This document shows, one piece after another, positions 17,032 to 25,926 of a stretch of DNA of 64,000 nucleotides. Each line of letters opens with the position of its first letter. Within the stretch, counting starts at the first letter, position 1. Position numbers and translations under genes: made by a program. The stretch is from CBFIDE01 sp965661265 (lineage in GTDB: Bacteria; Bacteroidota; Bacteroidia; Flavobacteriales; Schleiferiaceae): NCBI GenBank assembly GCA_965661265.1, contig CBFIDE010000001.1:62001-126000 (forward strand). Reading direction: 5' to 3'. The notes beneath the pieces were generated by a model. That model was not told the origin of the DNA, ran no database searches, and saw only the letters and a list, made by a program, of their open reading frames with translations.

Positions 17032-17874
17032 CTATTCTACTTTAAAGTAGAGTGCAATTTTACTGAATAATACATCATCTATCAACTGAATGTTCCGCAA
17101 CTCGTCGATTTTTTTAAAAGATCTTCTTCTTTCTCTAAACTCAATAATACTTCTAGCCATTTTATAACCTATATATGGATGCTCTTTCAACTGTTCAAAG
17201 CTTAAAGAATTAATATTCATTTGCTCTACCGTGTCCCTGACATAAAAAAATTCCCGAGATTTTATTGAATCCCATTCGTAAAGATTTAATTCCTCTAATT
17301 GATGCACACTCACAAATCCTCCAAGGCGCCTCCTATAGTTAATTATCCTAATCGCAGTTTTCAAACCTATACCCTTTATTTTGATTAAATCTGAAGTATC
17401 GGCGGTATTCAGTTCCAGGTAAACAGGAACTTCTTCCTTCTTTTCTTCATAATCCTGAAATTTTTCCAGATAATTCTCTTTTAACCTTTGCTTATCATAT
17501 TCCATTTTTTGACGAGCTACCCATGACTTAGGAATTTGTGGATCTTGATAAAGATATTTCTTAAAATACAGGCCCTTTCTGTAGTAATCCAAAACTAACT
17601 TTGCTTGGCTTGAATCTAATTTAGAGTCTAATAAATCTTTTAAAGATGGACTTAAACTTGCTATTGTTTGAAAGGATTTAAGCACTGGTTTAAGTTGCTC
17701 TAAGCTATCCAACTCTCGTTTATACTTTTCGAAATTCACATTTTCTATAAGAACATCCTTTTTATCATCCCTAGGTAGCAACCTAACCAAAAAAGAAAGC
17801 AAACATAAAATCGCGCAAAGCAGCAAGAATTTCTTCTGACCTTTTGAATGCTTTAAATATCTATTGGACTTCAT
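17032..17874 (-). CDS. Membrane-anchored helix-hairpin-helix protein (ComEA-like domains)
   Basis: A 280-residue protein with a basic N-terminus and one membrane helix (KKFLLLCAILCLLSFLVRLL, about residues 14-33). A charged helical linker follows, then two helix-hairpin-helix regions: LELNTADTSDLIKIKGIG...IINYRR (about 152-180) and INSLSFEQLKEHPYIGYKMA...FRERR (about 217-250). HhH domains bind DNA without sequence preference; in ComEA they capture incoming DNA during competence. The lack of other competence genes nearby leaves uptake or another surface DNA role open. It faces away from the symporter gene. Confidence 0.8.
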   Translation of the reverse strand: MKSNRYLKHSKGQKKFLLLCAILCLLSFLVRLLPRDDKKDVLIENVNFEKYKRELDSLEQLKPVLKSFQTIASLSPSLKDLLDSKLDSSQAKLVLDYYRKGLYFKKYLYQDPQIPKSWVARQKMEYDKQRLKENYLEKFQDYEEKKEEVPVYLELNTADTSDLIKIKGIGLKTAIRIINYRRRLGGFVSVHQLEELNLYEWDSIKSREFFYVRDTVEQMNINSLSFEQLKEHPYIGYKMARSIIEFRERRRSFKKIDELRNIQLIDDVLFSKIALYFKVE

Positions 17875-18008
17875 CTAAAAAAGCTATAAAAAGATACTTT
17901 TGATCCCTAATCACACTTAATAATTTGTGCAATAGACAATATTGAGTAGCGATTCATTTGAAGAAGACTGCATTTTTTCGGATTATTGCTAAGTCTAAAA
18001 AAACTCTC

Positions 18009-19811
18009 ATGCGTTATATTCTCATTTTAATAGTTACATTTTTCAGTTCTGCGGAAATTTTGGCCCAGACTAATATGCAAGTCACTATAGGTGTTAGCAA
18101 TACCTCAAGCGAGATTAATGATGGCCGAATGGAAGTCATTGTTCAAGGTGGGCAAGCACCTTATAAATACTATTGGTCTGACAATAGCACTGACACATTA
18201 TCTAAAGTGGCCAACGGATTAACAGAGGGTGTGCCTTATTCTGTGAAGGTTATTGATGCAAATGGACAAAGCTCTGAATTGGATGCAGAAATCCAAATGG
18301 AAAGTGTTGCAGAAAATTTCAATGGAACCTTTAAGCCAATAGTAGATGCTACTGCTAGCTTTATTTTTTGGGATCCCTTTGCTGCAATGAAATTATATGA
18401 CAATAATATTTATAATTCTAACGGTAGCCAGGCGTATAATCCAAACGGAACACCAATAAAGAAATCCATTCCATTCATTGTTTTATGGTTAGTATTTGGA
18501 GCTATCTTCTTCACAATAAGAATGAAATTCATAAATGTTAGAGGAATAAAGCATAGTCTTCAGTTAATCAGAGGGAAATATGATGAAAAGGATGCACCGG
18601 GTGAGGTAACACATTTTCAAGCCTTAGCTACAGCTGTGTCGGCCACGGTAGGTTTAGGTAATATTGCAGGAGTTGCAGTAGCAGTTTCTTTAGGTGGCGC
18701 TGGCGCGACTTTCTGGCTCATTGTTGCTGGATTTTTAGGAATGTCCTCAAAATTTGTGGAGTGCACACTTGGTGTGAAGTATAGAGATATAGATGCAGAT
18801 GGTGTAGTTAGCGGAGGGCCGATGCACTATTTAAGAAAGGGGTTTGAGAATAGAAAAATGAAAGGCCTTGGTAAGACACTTGCCATAGTATTTGCCTTAC
18901 TAACGATAGGTGCAAGCTTTGGTGGTGGAAATATGTTCCAAGCAAATCAAGCTTTTGAACAATTGTCTGGGGAGTTTGCATTTATGCAAGGTCAAGGTCC
19001 AATCTTTGGATTTATACTGGCCGCTCTTGTTGGTGTTGTCATTATCGGTGGAATTAAGAGTATTGCTAATGTTACTGAAAAGATTGTTCCTTTTATGGCT
19101 GGGCTATATATCATTACTGCCTTGATTATAATCTTCATGAATTTTGATCAAATAGGAAATGCTTTTGGATTAATTATTGAAGGAGCTTTTCATCCTGACG
19201 CTCTAAAAGGAGGTTTTATTGGTGTTCTTGTTCAAGGGTTCAGAAGAGCAGCCTTCTCTAATGAGGCTGGAGTTGGGTCATCTGCTATTGCTCACTCGCC
19301 CGCTAAAACTAACATACCGGTTAAAGAAGGCTTTGTAGCACTATTAGAGCCATTTATTGACACCATAGTTGTTTGTACGCTTACTGCATTGGTATTAATT
19401 TTTACTGGCTATCATGATACTACAGAATTTGCAGGAGCGCAACTTACCTCTGCTGCTTTTGGAAGCGTATTTAGTTGGTTCCCTTACATTTTAGTAATTG
19501 CCATATTCTTATTTGCTTTTTCTACCATGATATCTTGGTCTTATTACGGCCTTAAGGCTTGGACTTATGTATTTGGAAGAAGCAAGAAAACAGAGATTAC
19601 CTACAAAATGGTTTTCTTATTATTTGTAATAATTGGCTCTTCTGTGAGTCTAGGCGCTGTACTTGACTTCTCTGACATGATGATTCTTGCCATGGCATTA
19701 CCAAATATTTTTGGTCTGCTGTTCATGTCTAAAGAGGTTGCCGCTGACTTAAAAGACTATCTATCAAAGCTTAAGAGGGGAGAAATTCTAACTGCTGAAG
19801 AACAGGAATAA
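18009..19811 (+). CDS. Alanine/glycine:cation symporter with N-terminal SprB-like domain
   Basis: A 600-residue sodium-coupled amino-acid transporter of the AGCS family. Family signatures are GNIAGVAVAVSLGGAGATFW, GGPMHYLRKG and AFSNEAGVGSSAIAHSPAKT, with about ten membrane segments after residue 160. The start is at ATG 18009 (MRYILILIVTFFSSAEILAQ), which gives a clean signal peptide; an in-frame TTG at 17958 would only add basic residues. Unusually, about residues 25-100 form a small beta domain with GGQAPYKYYWSDNSTDTLS, resembling the SprB/PKD-like repeats of secreted Bacteroidota adhesins. Bacteroidota AGCS proteins often have a leader, but this domain is extra. The transport call is firm; substrate preference is inferred from the family. 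Confidence 0.9.
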   Translation: MRYILILIVTFFSSAEILAQTNMQVTIGVSNTSSEINDGRMEVIVQGGQAPYKYYWSDNSTDTLSKVANGLTEGVPYSVKVIDANGQSSELDAEIQMESVAENFNGTFKPIVDATASFIFWDPFAAMKLYDNNIYNSNGSQAYNPNGTPIKKSIPFIVLWLVFGAIFFTIRMKFINVRGIKHSLQLIRGKYDEKDAPGEVTHFQALATAVSATVGLGNIAGVAVAVSLGGAGATFWLIVAGFLGMSSKFVECTLGVKYRDIDADGVVSGGPMHYLRKGFENRKMKGLGKTLAIVFALLTIGASFGGGNMFQANQAFEQLSGEFAFMQGQGPIFGFILAALVGVVIIGGIKSIANVTEKIVPFMAGLYIITALIIIFMNFDQIGNAFGLIIEGAFHPDALKGGFIGVLVQGFRRAAFSNEAGVGSSAIAHSPAKTNIPVKEGFVALLEPFIDTIVVCTLTALVLIFTGYHDTTEFAGAQLTSAAFGSVFSWFPYILVIAIFLFAFSTMISWSYYGLKAWTYVFGRSKKTEITYKMVFLLFVIIGSSVSLGAVLDFSDMMILAMALPNIFGLLFMSKEVAADLKDYLSKLKRGEILTAEEQE

Positions 19812-19840
19812 GTATTTGTGATTTCTAAGTTCTAATGCCT

Positions 19841-19848
19841 TAATTTTG
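19841..19848 (+). promoter_or_regulatory. Candidate -7 element for the ABC exporter
   Basis: TAATTTTG fits TAnnTTTG 19 bases before the start codon, with a TTTG at 19815-19818. The 22-base spacing is longer than the usual 19, so support is moderate. Confidence 0.4.
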
Positions 19849-19866
19849 CCAGCCTCAACATGAAAG

Positions 19867-21636
19867 ATGGAAAAAAAGGAAAAGAAGAGAATCAGCAAAT
19901 CAGCGCTTAAAAAAGCTCTGAAACTCTATAAGTATATTAAGCCTTACAGAGGTGAGTTTATTGTTGGTCTTATATTTTTATTTCTTAGTAGTGCTGCTAA
20001 TTTAGCATTCCCTAAATACCTTGGCGATCTGGTTGATGCCTCTAGCGCGGATGAAATGCTGGCTAAGATTGATGACATTGCCCTTATTCTTATCGCATTA
20101 CTCTTAGCTCAAGCAACTTTTTCTTTCTTTAGAATTGTGCTCTTTGTCAATGTGACTGAAAAAACTCTGGCTGCTCTAAGACAAGCAACTTATTCACACT
20201 TAATAAAACTTCCAATCAACTTTTTTAATAGCAAAAGAGTGGGTGAACTGAACAGCAGAATATCCTCTGATATTTCCTTATTACAAGAAACCTTTACAAC
20301 TACTCTAGCTGAATTTTTACGCCAGATTATTATAATTGTTGGTGGAATCGCTCTTCTTACCGTGATGAGCTGGAAGCTTACTCTTTTTATGCTTGCTATT
20401 CTTCCTGTGATTATGATCGTAGCTATTTTCTTTGGGCGATTTATTAGAAAATACTCCAAAGATGTTCAGAAAAAAGTAGCGGAATCTAATACAATCGTTG
20501 AAGAAACTTTACAAGGAATTTTTAATGTGAAGGCATTTGCCAATGAGCTTTTTGAAATTAAAAGATATACTACTAAAACCAATGATGTAGCTAAAATAGC
20601 CATCAAAGGAGGTAAGTATAGAGGAGCTTTTTCTTCTTTCATTATTCTAGGCCTATTTGGCGCCATAGTAGCGGTAATTTGGAAAGGCACAACACTTATT
20701 GCTACTGGTGAATTGGAAATTGGTCAACTCTTTAGCTTTATAATTTATAGTGGTTTTATTGGAGGCTCTATTGGCGGTCTAGCCGATATTTATGCGCGAA
20801 TTCAAAAGGCAGTTGGAGCCACTGAAGAGCTGTTAGAAATTCTTGAAGAAGAGACTGAAGATATTGATCTATCAGAAAAAACAGATTCTAAACTTATAGA
20901 CGGAAATCTGAAAGTTGACAATATCAGTTTTGTTTACCCAAGTAGACCTGATATTCCTGTACTTAAAGACTTAAGCTTTGAGTTAAAAAAGGGAGAGCAA
21001 GCTGCAATTGTAGGCTCAAGTGGTGCTGGAAAATCGACCTTAGTTTCTTTATTACTTAAATTCTATGATCTTAATCAAGGTCAAATACTTATGGACGATA
21101 CCGATATTAAGAACTACTCTTTAACCAATCTGAGAAATCAAATGGCAGTAGTTCCTCAGGATGTATTATTATTTGGTGGAACGATTAAGGAAAACATTGC
21201 CTACGGCAGACCAGAAGCCACAGAAGAAGAAATTATTTATGCGGCGGAACAAGCAAATGCTTGGAACTTCATTTCGGACTTCCCTGAGTCCTTAGAAACT
21301 ATTGTTGGTGAAAGAGGTGTTCAGCTTTCCGGAGGACAAAGACAAAGAATAGCTATCGCAAGAGCGGTATTAAAAGATCCTAAAATATTAATCCTAGATG
21401 AAGCCACTTCCGCTCTAGATTCTGAATCTGAAGGGCTTGTACAAGAAGCGCTAGAGAAATTAATGAAGGGCAGAACCTCTATTATTATTGCCCATAGATT
21501 AGCTACCGTTAGAAAAGCTGATAAAATTCTGGTTCTTGAGAAAGGAGAAATAGTAGAGCAAGGCACTCACCAAGAGCTTAGCCAAAAAGAAAATGGCCGA
21601 TATAGAAGCTTTAGCGAAATGCAATTTGGCAATTGA
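19867..21636 (+). CDS. ABC exporter, fused permease and ATPase (MsbA-like)
   Basis: A 589-residue half-transporter that should act as a homodimer in the inner membrane. Six membrane segments (about residues 25-300) precede an ATPase domain with Walker A GSSGAGKSTL, Q-loop AVVPQDVLLFGG, signature LSGGQRQR, Walker B ILILDEATSALD and the H-loop IIAHR. It belongs to the lipid/multidrug exporter group, so MsbA-type lipid A flipping or drug export are both possible; sequence alone does not decide. No partner half-transporter lies beside it. Confidence 0.92.
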   Translation: MEKKEKKRISKSALKKALKLYKYIKPYRGEFIVGLIFLFLSSAANLAFPKYLGDLVDASSADEMLAKIDDIALILIALLLAQATFSFFRIVLFVNVTEKTLAALRQATYSHLIKLPINFFNSKRVGELNSRISSDISLLQETFTTTLAEFLRQIIIIVGGIALLTVMSWKLTLFMLAILPVIMIVAIFFGRFIRKYSKDVQKKVAESNTIVEETLQGIFNVKAFANELFEIKRYTTKTNDVAKIAIKGGKYRGAFSSFIILGLFGAIVAVIWKGTTLIATGELEIGQLFSFIIYSGFIGGSIGGLADIYARIQKAVGATEELLEILEEETEDIDLSEKTDSKLIDGNLKVDNISFVYPSRPDIPVLKDLSFELKKGEQAAIVGSSGAGKSTLVSLLLKFYDLNQGQILMDDTDIKNYSLTNLRNQMAVVPQDVLLFGGTIKENIAYGRPEATEEEIIYAAEQANAWNFISDFPESLETIVGERGVQLSGGQRQRIAIARAVLKDPKILILDEATSALDSESEGLVQEALEKLMKGRTSIIIAHRLATVRKADKILVLEKGEIVEQGTHQELSQKENGRYRSFSEMQFGN

Positions 21637-21708
21637 TAACAATGCCTTGTTGAATATTCTTTAAAGCTCTTTTACTTATTGGCAAATGAGTGTTGTAATT
21701 TGGTCATC

Positions 21709-22029
21709 ATGAAAAAGAAATTTCAAAAATTAAAAAACAGCCCTTGGTTCAAGAGATTGACCAATAAGTATGTTTTATCAATTTTGGGATTCATCATCTG
21801 GATGCTCTTTGTAGACGGTAATTCATGGATTATTCAATGGGAACTTAGCTCAGATATTAATGAGCTCAAAGAAGATATTGAATATTATCAAGATGAAATA
21901 AAGAAGGACAAACAAAGTCTTCAAGAATTAAGCTCCAACCCAGAGCTTTTAGAGAAGTTTGCGAGAGAGCAGTTTCTTATGAAAAAAGAAGGGGAGCAAA
22001 TCTATATTATACAGGACGAAACTAAATAA
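21709..22029 (+). CDS. Septum formation initiator family protein (FtsB/DivIC-like)
   Basis: A 106-residue single-span division protein. A basic N-terminus and one membrane helix (YVLSILGFIIWMLFVDGN, about residues 19-36) are followed by a coiled coil (DINELKEDIEYYQDEIKKDK) and the conserved PELLEKFAREQFLMKKEGEQ segment. Such proteins bridge FtsL and FtsQ in the divisome. The start is at ATG 21709; an upstream TTG at 21679 would add ten unrelated residues. It lies just before mutA, a neighbourhood common in Flavobacteriia. Confidence 0.9.
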   Translation: MKKKFQKLKNSPWFKRLTNKYVLSILGFIIWMLFVDGNSWIIQWELSSDINELKEDIEYYQDEIKKDKQSLQELSSNPELLEKFAREQFLMKKEGEQIYIIQDETK

Positions 22030-22094
22030 GGTTTGAGTCTTTAATTTCTTGTCAATTCTCCTTAATTTGTAGCTGTAAAATAGACTCTATATTT

Positions 22095-23450
22095 ATGGCT
22101 GAACTCAATGAATTTCAAGCTTTTACTAAGGAGGATTGGATTCTAAAAATTGAAAAAGATCTGAAAGGAAAGTCATATTCCTCTCTTACTTCTCAATTCC
22201 AAGACCTTAGCATTGAAGCAACCTATAGCTCTGATAGCAATCCGGCCAGTTCTAATAATCAAGCTTTTAAAACAACTCCTGAATGGAATATTGCTCAAGA
22301 AATTCTTGTGATTGATGAGAAGGAGGCTAACAAAAAGTGTCTTGATATTCTGAACAAAGGTGCCAACAGCTTAAGCCTATATTTAGAATCAGATTGTAAT
22401 TTAGAAATTATTCTAAAAGACATACTAATTCAGCATATCAACATTGATTTTATAAGTAATGATAGGGCGCAGATCACAGAATCTAAAATAAAAGACCTTT
22501 GCGCTAAGCGCGATTTAAATATTGCTGATTTAAGTTATAGCATCAATAGAGATCCTATTGAAAATCTTGCTAGAACCGCAAATTGGTTTAGCTCTGAAGA
22601 AGATGACTTTAATGATCTTTCAACCCTTAATAATTCTAGAAACAATAGAAATTTCTGTATCAATACTTCTTTGTTTGAAAATGCTGGCGCTAGTATTAGT
22701 TTACAGCTAGCTATAGCACTGGCATCGGCTTATGAGCATATTCATAGATTGAATTTAAAAGATGCCTCTAATTTTCAGTTTAACTTAAGTATTGGATCAG
22801 AATATTTTCCTGAAATTGCTAAGGTTAGAGCCTTAAGAAACCTTTGGTCCTTATTGCTATCTGAAGTGAAAATTGCAGATTCTCCTGCTCATATTTATGC
22901 TGAGAATAGCATGAGAAATAAGAGTTTATTAGACATCTATAACAATATGATTAGATCTACAGCAGAAAACATGGCTGGAGTGATCGGTGGTGTAGATTCT
23001 TTTTGCTCCAAGGCCTTTAACGAATTAGACAAATCAAATTCATTTGGAGAAAGAATTGCCAGAAATCAACAATTAGTATTGGCTAGTGAAGCTCAATTCA
23101 TGAGACAAATGGATATGAGTAAAAATAGTTTCTTCATTGAACATTTAACTGCTCAGCTCGAAGAAAATGCATGGCTGAAATTTAAAGACATTGAAGCCAA
23201 AGGCGGAATAGTTGAGTGTTTGAAAAGTGCTTATTTACAAGATCAAATATCTAAAGAAGCCACAGAAGAGCAAGCCAAATTTGATAGCGGCGAGAAAGTC
23301 CTGATAGGAGTGAATAAGTTCGCTAATTCAGAGGACAGCATTCCTTCTAAACCATCTAAGAATCGAACTAGCGAGTCAGGCGTAATAAAGAGAATAACTC
23401 CAAGCCGACTAGCAGAATCAATGGAACAAAAAAACTCATCAAATGGCTAG
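22095..23450 (+). CDS. mutA: Methylmalonyl-CoA mutase small (beta) subunit
   Basis: A 451-residue non-catalytic partner of the B12-dependent mutase that interconverts succinyl-CoA and R-methylmalonyl-CoA. It aligns in layout with the barrel part of the large subunit (matching segments such as ASAYEHIHRLN, FSLGSEYFPEIAKVRALRNL-like text and MAGVIGGVDSF), but lacks a C-terminal cobalamin domain of the DxHxxG type. The last 40 residues are low-complexity and basic. Its stop overlaps the mutB start by 8 bases, so translation is probably coupled. Confidence 0.93.
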   Translation: MAELNEFQAFTKEDWILKIEKDLKGKSYSSLTSQFQDLSIEATYSSDSNPASSNNQAFKTTPEWNIAQEILVIDEKEANKKCLDILNKGANSLSLYLESDCNLEIILKDILIQHINIDFISNDRAQITESKIKDLCAKRDLNIADLSYSINRDPIENLARTANWFSSEEDDFNDLSTLNNSRNNRNFCINTSLFENAGASISLQLAIALASAYEHIHRLNLKDASNFQFNLSIGSEYFPEIAKVRALRNLWSLLLSEVKIADSPAHIYAENSMRNKSLLDIYNNMIRSTAENMAGVIGGVDSFCSKAFNELDKSNSFGERIARNQQLVLASEAQFMRQMDMSKNSFFIEHLTAQLEENAWLKFKDIEAKGGIVECLKSAYLQDQISKEATEEQAKFDSGEKVLIGVNKFANSEDSIPSKPSKNRTSESGVIKRITPSRLAESMEQKNSSNG

Positions 23451-25575
23451 AAAAGACTTTTCAAAAAGCCAATATAGGCGTTTGAAGAAATCGGCGGAAG
23501 CCACAGAAACACAAAACTGGGAAGCCCCTGAGCAGATCAATATAAACAGTCAGCTTAGCGATCAAGACATAAAAGACAAAAGCTTTCAAAGCGGAATTGC
23601 AGGTCAAGCACCTTATGTTAGAGGCCCTTATTCAAGCATGTACGTGCTAAGACCATGGACTATTAGACAATATGCAGGTTTTAGTACTGCTGAAGAATCC
23701 AATGCTTTTTACCGTAGAAATTTAGCAGCTGGACAAAAAGGTCTATCCGTAGCCTTTGATTTAGCTACACATAGAGGATATGATTCAGACCACCCAAGAG
23801 TTGAAGGCGATGTAGGTAAAGCAGGTGTTGCCATTGACAGCGTTGAGGATATGAAACTTTTGTTTGACCAAATTCCTTTGGACCAAATGTCGGTTTCTAT
23901 GACTATGAATGGAGCTGTAATTCCTATCATGGCGTTTTATATTGTGGCTGCTCAAGAACAAGGAGTGAGTGCAGACAAACTTCAAGGGACCATCCAAAAT
24001 GATATCCTGAAGGAATTTATGGTGAGGAATACTTATATCTACCCTCCTCTTCCATCGATGAAAATCATTGCTGATATTTTTGAATACACCAGTAAGAACA
24101 TGCCTAAATTTAATAGCATTTCTATTTCCGGGTACCATATGCAAGAAGCAGGAGCCACTGCTGATATTGAATTAGCATATACCTTGGCAGATGGACTAGA
24201 ATATCTAAGAACAGGTATTTCTACAGGAATGAAAATAGATGATTTTGCTCCAAGGCTTTCATTCTTTTGGGCCATTGGAATGAATCATTTCATGGAAATT
24301 GCCAAAATGCGAGCTGCCCGCTATCTATGGGCCAAGATTGTTCAGAAATTTGATCCTCAAAATCCTAAAAGTCTTGCCTTAAGAACACATTGCCAAACAT
24401 CTGGATACAGTTTAACAGAGCAAGACCCCTATAATAATGTAGCCAGAACTACCATAGAGGCCATGGCCGCTGTGTTTGGAGGAACACAATCTCTACACAC
24501 AAATTCTTTAGATGAAGCCATTGCATTACCTACAGATTTCTCTGCTAGAATTGCCAGAAATACTCAGTTAATTCTTCAAACAGAATTAGGCATAACTAAA
24601 ACTGTTGACCCTTGGGGAGGTTCTAATTATGTTGAATTTCTGACACAAGAATTAATTGAAAGAGCAGAAAAGCTAATTGATGAAGTTGAGGAATTAGGTG
24701 GAATGGCCAATGCCATAGAAACTGGAATTCCAAAGATGCGTATTGAAGAAGCCGCTGCCAAAAAACAAGCAAGAATAGATTCGCAGAAAGAGCTGCTTAT
24801 TGGGGTAAACTCCTACATTAATGAAAAGGAAGAGAATTTAGACATTTTAGAAGTAGACAATACTGCCGTTAGAAAACAGCAAATTGACTCTCTAAAAAAA
24901 CTAAGAGAATCTAGAAATGAACAAGCTGTACAAGAGAGTTTAAGGGCTATTGAAGAATGTGCTAAAAGCTCTGAAGGAAACCTTTTGGAATTAGCTGTTG
25001 AAGCTGCTAGAAATAGAGCAAGTTTGGGTGAAATCAGCCTAGCAATGGAAAAACATTTTGGCAGGTATAAAGCTACGATCAAGTCAATATCTGGAGTCTA
25101 TTCAAAAGAAATGAAAATGGATGAAAAGTTTGAAAAAGCCTTAAAGCTAGCGGATGAATTTGAAAAGCTAGAAGGTAGAAGACCTAGAATCATGATTGCT
25201 AAAATGGGTCAAGATGGACATGATAGAGGAGCTAAAGTTGTAGCTACTTCATTTGCAGATCTTGGTTTTGATGTTGACATAGGACCATTGTTTCAAACAC
25301 CAGAAGAAGCATGCAAACAAGCGGTTGAAAATGATGTACATATTTTAGGTATATCCTCTTTAGCAGCTGGTCATAAAACCCTTATTCCTAAAGTGATTGA
25401 GGAGTTAAAGAAAAACGGAAGAGATGATATTATGCTTATTGCTGGAGGTGTTATTCCGCAACAAGATTATGACTTTCTATTTGAGCAAGGCGTGGCTGGA
25501 GTATTTGGACCTGGCACTGTAATAGCTGAGGCGGCCTCCAGAATATTGGAGTTGATGATTGAAGCTAGAAAGTAA
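23443..25575 (+). CDS. mutB: Methylmalonyl-CoA mutase large (alpha) subunit
   Basis: The 710-residue catalytic subunit. The TIM-barrel part carries RPWTIRQYAGFSTAEESNAF, SVAFDLATHRGYDSDHPRV and LRTHCQTSGYSLTEQDPYNN. The C-terminal cobalamin domain (from about residue 580) has KMGQDGHDRGAKVVATSFAD with the DGHDRG motif, whose His ligates cobalt, and the later GGVIPQQDY. It is complete and of normal length. With mutA, ebfC and meaB it forms one operon for propionate/methylmalonate metabolism. Activity needs adenosylcobalamin; no B12 synthesis genes are in the window. Confidence 0.98.
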   Translation: MARKDFSKSQYRRLKKSAEATETQNWEAPEQININSQLSDQDIKDKSFQSGIAGQAPYVRGPYSSMYVLRPWTIRQYAGFSTAEESNAFYRRNLAAGQKGLSVAFDLATHRGYDSDHPRVEGDVGKAGVAIDSVEDMKLLFDQIPLDQMSVSMTMNGAVIPIMAFYIVAAQEQGVSADKLQGTIQNDILKEFMVRNTYIYPPLPSMKIIADIFEYTSKNMPKFNSISISGYHMQEAGATADIELAYTLADGLEYLRTGISTGMKIDDFAPRLSFFWAIGMNHFMEIAKMRAARYLWAKIVQKFDPQNPKSLALRTHCQTSGYSLTEQDPYNNVARTTIEAMAAVFGGTQSLHTNSLDEAIALPTDFSARIARNTQLILQTELGITKTVDPWGGSNYVEFLTQELIERAEKLIDEVEELGGMANAIETGIPKMRIEEAAAKKQARIDSQKELLIGVNSYINEKEENLDILEVDNTAVRKQQIDSLKKLRESRNEQAVQESLRAIEECAKSSEGNLLELAVEAARNRASLGEISLAMEKHFGRYKATIKSISGVYSKEMKMDEKFEKALKLADEFEKLEGRRPRIMIAKMGQDGHDRGAKVVATSFADLGFDVDIGPLFQTPEEACKQAVENDVHILGISSLAAGHKTLIPKVIEELKKNGRDDIMLIAGGVIPQQDYDFLFEQGVAGVFGPGTVIAEAASRILELMIEARK

Positions 25576-25611
25576 AATTTAAGATTAATACTAAACTTTA
25601 GAAATTACACT

Positions 25612-25926
25612 ATGTTTGGAGATATGATGTCTAAGCTTCAGGATATGAAGCAACAAGCTACCAACGCAAAGGATGAATTAGCCAGTATAATTATTGAGAG
25701 TCATTCTGATGATCAAAAAATCAAGATAAAGCTAAGTGCCGATAAAAAGATTCATGATCTTCAAATTAGTCAAGATCTTTGCCAGGACTCTGAGGAGTTA
25801 GAAGATAGATTAGTTCTTCAATTGAATAAAGCTTTGGCTTCCGCCGATGATCTAAGTCAGGAGCATATGGCTAAAATAAGCGCCGGATTAAGTGCAATTC
25901 CAGGGATGGACAAATTCATGAAATAA
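25612..25926 (+). CDS. YbaB/EbfC family nucleoid-associated protein
   Basis: A 104-residue small protein with the family layout: an N-terminal MFGDMMSKLQDMKQQATNAKDEL helix-like start, a central beta sheet (IKIKLSADKKIHDLQIS), and a C-terminal helix ending in IPGMDKFMK. YbaB/EbfC proteins form dimers that bind DNA with little sequence preference. It sits between mutB (36 bases upstream) and meaB (whose TTG start follows its stop directly), so it is embedded in the methylmalonyl-CoA mutase operon instead of the usual dnaX-recR context. Confidence 0.85.
   Translation: MFGDMMSKLQDMKQQATNAKDELASIIIESHSDDQKIKIKLSADKKIHDLQISQDLCQDSEELEDRLVLQLNKALASADDLSQEHMAKISAGLSAIPGMDKFMK

Noticed and set aside
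17958..18008. TTG-initiated extension of the symporter
   Set aside because: The ATG at 18009 starts a clean signal peptide; the extension only adds basic residues.
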